A stretch of 46,968 nucleotides of DNA from an uncultured Thermomicrobiaceae bacterium (GTDB taxonomy: Bacteria; Chloroflexota; Chloroflexia; Thermomicrobiales; Thermomicrobiaceae): positions 1 to 46,968 of the forward strand of contig CALKCJ010000006.1 of NCBI GenBank assembly GCA_938082375.1, read 5' to 3'. Position numbers and translations under genes: made by a program. A model generated the notes under the pieces. That model ran no database searches. It was not told where the DNA came from and saw only the letters and a list, made by a program, of their open reading frames with translations. Shown piece after piece: positions 43,577 to 46,968 of this stretch (position 1 is the first letter of the stretch; each line of letters opens with the position of its first letter).

Positions 43577-44674
43577 ATGGACGAGCTCCACCGTACACGA
43601 GCACTCTACGCGGTCATCCCCGCGGGCGGCAGCGGCACGCGCCTCTGGCCGGCGAGCCGCAAGGGCCAGCCGAAGTTTCTGCTCCCCTTGCCTGGGCCGC
43701 GGTCGATGCTCCAAGCGACGGTCGACCGCCTATCGCCACTGATGCCCTATAGCAACATCTATGTGGTGACCGGCAGTCCTCACGCCGTCGCTGTTGCCCG
43801 ACAGCTCCCTGAGCTACCGGAGGGGAATATTTTGGTCGAGCCCGCGCCACGCGGTACCGGCCCGGCAATCGGTCTCGGCGCGGCCCTGATTGCCCGCCGG
43901 GATCCGCATGCCGTGATGGGATCGTTCGCCGCCGACCACCACGTGGCCGAGCCAGAGCAGTTTCGCGCAGCAGTTCTTGCCGCCGTCCGGGCCGCCGAAC
44001 ATGGGCACCTCGTGACCATCGGGATCAAACCAACCTATCCAGAGACCGGCTATGGCTATATCCGCTGCGGCCGGCCACTGCTGGAGCATGACGGCTTCGT
44101 CATCCACCAGGTCGAGGAGTTCAAGGAAAAGCCGGACCGCGCGACGGCCGAGTCCTACCTTCGCAGCGGTTGCTATTTGTGGAACGCGAGCATGTTCGTC
44201 TGGCGCGCGTCGACCCTGCTGGAGGAGATGCAGCGCTTGCTCCCGGAGGTGTACCACACACTCGAAACGATCGCTGCAATCTGGGGCGAGCCAGGGTACG
44301 AGGAGAAGCTCGCCGAGCTCTGGCCACAGCTCCCGGAGGTCACGATCGACAACGGCATCATGGAGCGGAGTGACCGCGTGGCTGTCGTCCCGGCCGACTT
44401 CGGGTGGACGGATCTCGGTGACTGGCACAGCCTCGGCGAACTCCTCGGCGCCAGCGAGGGCGCGAACATTGCGGTAGGCTGCCCAGTGATCGCAGAGGAC
44501 ACCGAGTCGACCCTCGTCTACGGTCGGGGCCGCACGGTCGTGACGCTGGGCGTCAAGAACCTCGTGATCGTCGATACCGAGGACGTCGTCCTCGTCTGTG
44601 ACCGCTCGCGTGCGCAGGACGTGCGCCGGATCGTCCGGCGTCTCGAAGAGGAAGGCAAACTCCTGCTGATCTGA
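43577..44674 (+). CDS. manC: Mannose-1-phosphate guanylyltransferase
   Basis: A 365-residue nucleotidyltransferase that makes GDP-mannose from mannose-1-phosphate and GTP. The signature 'IPAGGSGTRLWPASRKGQPK' is at residues 14-33, followed by 'AADHHV', 'GYGYIRCG' and 'EEFKEKPDRATAESYLRSG'. The end has the left-handed helix region ('TLVYGRGRTVVTLGVKNLVIV') but no isomerase domain, so it is the monofunctional short type. ATG 43577 follows GGGGAGAGAGG. GDP-mannose would feed surface glycans or mannosylglycerate; no such genes are next to it. Confidence 0.93.
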   Translation: MDELHRTRALYAVIPAGGSGTRLWPASRKGQPKFLLPLPGPRSMLQATVDRLSPLMPYSNIYVVTGSPHAVAVARQLPELPEGNILVEPAPRGTGPAIGLGAALIARRDPHAVMGSFAADHHVAEPEQFRAAVLAAVRAAEHGHLVTIGIKPTYPETGYGYIRCGRPLLEHDGFVIHQVEEFKEKPDRATAESYLRSGCYLWNASMFVWRASTLLEEMQRLLPEVYHTLETIAAIWGEPGYEEKLAELWPQLPEVTIDNGIMERSDRVAVVPADFGWTDLGDWHSLGELLGASEGANIAVGCPVIAEDTESTLVYGRGRTVVTLGVKNLVIVDTEDVVLVCDRSRAQDVRRIVRRLEEEGKLLLI

Positions 44675-45026
44675 GAGGCTGCTTTGGCGTGTGCCCGCCG
44701 TCATCGCTCGCCGTGCCTCGTCGAGGCAGGCTCCGGTGCGACCGGAAGCGAACGCTCGCGGGAGCTGAACTCCGCACACTGGCACGAGTGTAACGTCGGG
44801 ACACATGACCATGTGCCCCAGTATGGGCGGCTCCCGGTGCGATGTAAGGCGTCTCCACGCGTGACGGGTGTCCGCTCGTCGGCATTGTGATATCGGCCTA
44901 CCACCTCGGCGCTGGAGTGGGGCTATGCCCATGGCCGTGTGCCGACGATTGGCGGGCCTGGTTTCCTGATGTGGCCGTAGTGGTAGACTGCGGCCGCGGG
45001 TTCGCCCCGGAGAAAGGGTACCGACT
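44675..45026. promoter_or_regulatory. 352-base intergenic stretch with the promoter of the downstream hydrolase gene
   Basis: No gene or RNA is recognised in most of it. TTTCCT (44962-44967), a 16-base spacer and the extended -10 TGGTAGACT (44981-44989) make a probable promoter 38 bases before GTG 45027. The same nine-base -10 occurs ahead of the ferredoxin gene. Confidence 0.5.
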
Positions 45027-45854
45027 GTGAGCCTGCGCGTCCTCTTGCTCGGCACCGGGTCGCCACGACCGACGCTTGAGCGGGCCAACACCGGCCAGGT
45101 CGTCTTCGCGGGAGAGCGACCGATCCTCGTTGACTGCGGAGCTGGTGTCATGCGCCGGTTGCTGGAGGCCGGTCTCGACCCGGCGCGCCTCACGCTGCTC
45201 TTCTTGACCCATTTGCACTCGGATCACACCCTCGACTATGCCGAGTTCGTCCTGGGAAGCTGGGCGATGGGCCGAGGCGAGTTGGCGGTCTACGGCCCGC
45301 CGGGCACGGAGCGTCTCCACCGGCTACTCCTGCTGGAACCCTACGGAGACGACATCGCGTACCGGGTCTCAGTAGGCCGTTCACCAGCCGGGGTGCTCGA
45401 CGTAGCCATCTACGAGTGCCTGCTCGAACGGGGGGTCGTCTACAACGACGGGAGCCTGCAGGTGCGGGCCGCGCCGGTGATCCACTCGGCGCCGACGCTG
45501 GCTTTCCGGTTCGACTACGCCGGCAAGTCGCTGGTGATCTCCGGCGACACGGCGTACTGCCCAGCACTGGTCGAGCTGGCGCGCGGTGCCGACGTGCTAG
45601 TGCACGACGCCTGCCTGGCTCCGGCGCTGGCGTTAGAGCCGAACCCGCTCTGGGGAAACCTGGCCGAGCGGCTGCGTCACCACCATGCGACCCCGGCAGA
45701 GGCAGCCCGCGTCGCCCGCGAGGCCAACGTCCGCACGCTGGTGCTGACCCACTTCTTGCGTGGTGTCTTCGAGGATGCCACGCTCGACGAGGCCGAGCAC
45801 GAATTCGCTGGCGAGGTGATCGTGGGACGTGACCTTCTGGAGGTCTCCTGTTGA
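45027..45854 (+). CDS. Metallo-beta-lactamase-fold hydrolase, RNase Z-like
   Basis: The 275-residue protein has the binuclear-metal motif THLHSDH (His62, His64, Asp66, His67), preceded by 'ILVDCGAGVMRRLLEAGLDP'. Further ligands are His in 'PVIHSAPTLAFRF', Asp in 'VISGDTAYCP' and His in 'LVLTHFL'. The order and length resemble RNase Z and its arylsulfatase-like relatives. It lacks the long flexible exosite arm of a true tRNase Z as far as can be seen, so a tRNA-processing role is not assured. GTG 45027 follows GAAAGGG. Confidence 0.88.
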   Translation: MSLRVLLLGTGSPRPTLERANTGQVVFAGERPILVDCGAGVMRRLLEAGLDPARLTLLFLTHLHSDHTLDYAEFVLGSWAMGRGELAVYGPPGTERLHRLLLLEPYGDDIAYRVSVGRSPAGVLDVAIYECLLERGVVYNDGSLQVRAAPVIHSAPTLAFRFDYAGKSLVISGDTAYCPALVELARGADVLVHDACLAPALALEPNPLWGNLAERLRHHHATPAEAARVAREANVRTLVLTHFLRGVFEDATLDEAEHEFAGEVIVGRDLLEVSC

Positions 45855-46004
45855 CGATAGACCCGCGCCCTGATGTGTCAGTGTGCGTTGCCTCGAGTGG
45901 TTCCGTATACTCTGGTGTCGTGGCAGACAGTGCGGGCTGTCCTCCTCCGGCCAACGGTGCTCGGAGCGAGGATGCACCATGAGCGGTGCGGAGGCGAAGC
46001 AGCG

Positions 46005-46968
46005 ATGGACGAGCAGGGACTGGAGCAAGAGGTCTACGATGTGACCGTCATTGGCGGTGGGCCGGTGGGGCTGTTCGCCGCCTTCTATGCCGGCATGCGC
46101 GGGCTGAAGACCAAGATCATCGACAGCCTGCCGGAGCTAGGCGGCCAGCTCATCGCAGTCTACCCCGAGAAGTACATCTACGACGTGGCCGGCTTCCCCA
46201 AGATCCTGGCCAAGGACTACGTGGCCGGTGCGGTGGAGCAGGCCCTTTCCACCGGCGCGGTCGCCTGCTTGGAAGAGGCCGTCGTCGGGCTGGAGCGGCG
46301 GGAGCCAGAGGGACTGATCCGACTGACGACGGACAAGCGCGCCCACTGGACGCGCACGGTGATCATCTGTGCCGGGATCGGCTCGTTCGAGCCCAAGCGG
46401 CTGGAGGCGCCCGGCGTGCGGGAGTTCGAGGGCCGCGGCGTCCACTACCTGGTGCGCAGCCTGGAAGTGTTCCGGGGCAAGGACGTGGTGATCGTCGGCG
46501 GCGGCGACTCGGCGGTGGACTGGGCGCTCGCGGTGTCCCCGCTGGCTCGACAAGTGACACTGATCCACCGCAGCAAGTTCCGGGCGCACGAGCGCTCGGT
46601 GCAGCAGTTGCATGAATCGCCGGTGCGGATGTACTACCCCTTCTACGAGGTCAAGGAGGTGCGGGGGGACCACCGGCTGGAGGAAGTCTGCTTCCACCAG
46701 ACCCGCACGGGCGAGGAGCACGTGGTTCCGGCGCAGGAGATGATCGTCGCCATCGGGTTCGCAGCGGATCTGGGACCGATGAAGGCGTGGGGGTTGACGA
46801 TCGAGCGCAACAGCATTCTGGTCGATCCGCAGACGATGGCGACGGGGGTGCCGGGGGTGTTTGCCGCCGGAGACGTGGTGACCTACCCGAGCAAGTTCAA
46901 GCTGATTGCGACGGGGGTGGCGGAGGCGATCATCGCGGTCAACCACGCGGTAGTGTACCTCGACCCGA
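46005..46968 (+). CDS. Ferredoxin-NADP reductase, type 2 (3' partial)
   Basis: The frame is open to the end of the window, giving 321 residues of a family usually 330-350 long. The FAD site is 'VTVIGGGPVGLFAAFYAGMR', and the NADPH site 'VVIVGGGDSAVDWALAV'. 'IVAIGFAADLGPMKAWGL' and 'GVFAAGDVVTYPSKFKLIATG' are typical of the thioredoxin-reductase-like FNR group (YumC). The CxxC redox pair of thioredoxin reductases is missing between the domains, where 'HYLVRSLEVFRGKD' stands. It passes electrons between NADPH and ferredoxin or flavodoxin. ATG 46005 follows GGAGG at ten bases. Confidence 0.92.
   Translation, partial: MDEQGLEQEVYDVTVIGGGPVGLFAAFYAGMRGLKTKIIDSLPELGGQLIAVYPEKYIYDVAGFPKILAKDYVAGAVEQALSTGAVACLEEAVVGLERREPEGLIRLTTDKRAHWTRTVIICAGIGSFEPKRLEAPGVREFEGRGVHYLVRSLEVFRGKDVVIVGGGDSAVDWALAVSPLARQVTLIHRSKFRAHERSVQQLHESPVRMYYPFYEVKEVRGDHRLEEVCFHQTRTGEEHVVPAQEMIVAIGFAADLGPMKAWGLTIERNSILVDPQTMATGVPGVFAAGDVVTYPSKFKLIATGVAEAIIAVNHAVVYLDP

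Noticed and set aside
43814-45193. Minus-strand frame of 459 codons across manC
   Set aside because: It runs antisense to manC, has low-complexity basic sequence at its start and no family features. Long antisense frames are common in DNA this GC-rich.
45906-45911. TATACT as a full promoter for the ferredoxin-NADP reductase gene
   Set aside because: The -10 is good, but no -35 lies at 16-18 bases, so it was not listed as a separate feature.

Overview
The window is GC-rich, densely coding bacterial DNA with frequent GTG starts, strong AGGAGG-type ribosome binding sites and many 4-bp gene overlaps. Gene content suggests a Chloroflexota bacterium of the Thermomicrobia type: a Tat lipoprotein peptide-binding protein, menaquinone genes, a secreted beta-propeller protein ending in a C-terminal module I associate with Chloroflexota, LCP and GerMN envelope proteins, and a DinR-type (GAAC-N4-GTTC) LexA box. 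The taxonomic assignment is inference; no rRNA or tRNA gene was found in the window.

Layout. 1-7.5 kb: the end of a possible regulator gene, then a peptide ABC transporter (binding protein and two permeases, no ATPase) followed by a beta-lactamase-fold serine hydrolase and an S9 peptidase, which looks like a peptide uptake and hydrolysis unit. 7.6-12.5 kb: an orphan FixX-like ferredoxin under an operator-like palindrome, a PLP aminotransferase, an unknown protein, an MFS exporter and another unknown protein. 12.6-18.1 kb: a LexA-box promoter driving imuA-imuB-dnaE2, the SOS mutasome cassette; its ImuB lacks most of the N-terminal palm. 18.2-24.7 kb: a small membrane protein, argG, a secreted propeller protein overlapping a glycosyltransferase, a second PLP aminotransferase, and a broken PAP2 phosphatase gene. 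25-29.6 kb: ktrB-ktrA potassium uptake, a glycolipid-binding-family protein, and a secreted protein behind a long structured leader. 29.7-34.6 kb: a compact menaquinone operon, menB-menA-menC-(four-TM protein)-menE. 34.6-38.2 kb: a strong UUCG hairpin, a decayed cyclase-family pseudogene, pyrE, and folC behind a leader with mutually exclusive pairings that partly resembles a T-box antiterminator. 38.3-47 kb: an LCP protein, a GerMN-Gmad2 lipoprotein, an alpha/beta hydrolase, an AzgA-type purine permease, a tiny membrane protein, manC, a metallo-beta-lactamase-fold hydrolase, and a type-2 ferredoxin-NADP reductase that runs off the end.

No CRISPR array, insertion sequence, prophage or obvious defence island was found. 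The points of most interest are the LexA-controlled mutasome with a shortened ImuB, the folC leader, the leader of the secreted '[11 protein letters not shown]' protein, the orphan ferredoxin with its palindromic operator, and two pseudogenes whose lesions can be mapped to single codons.
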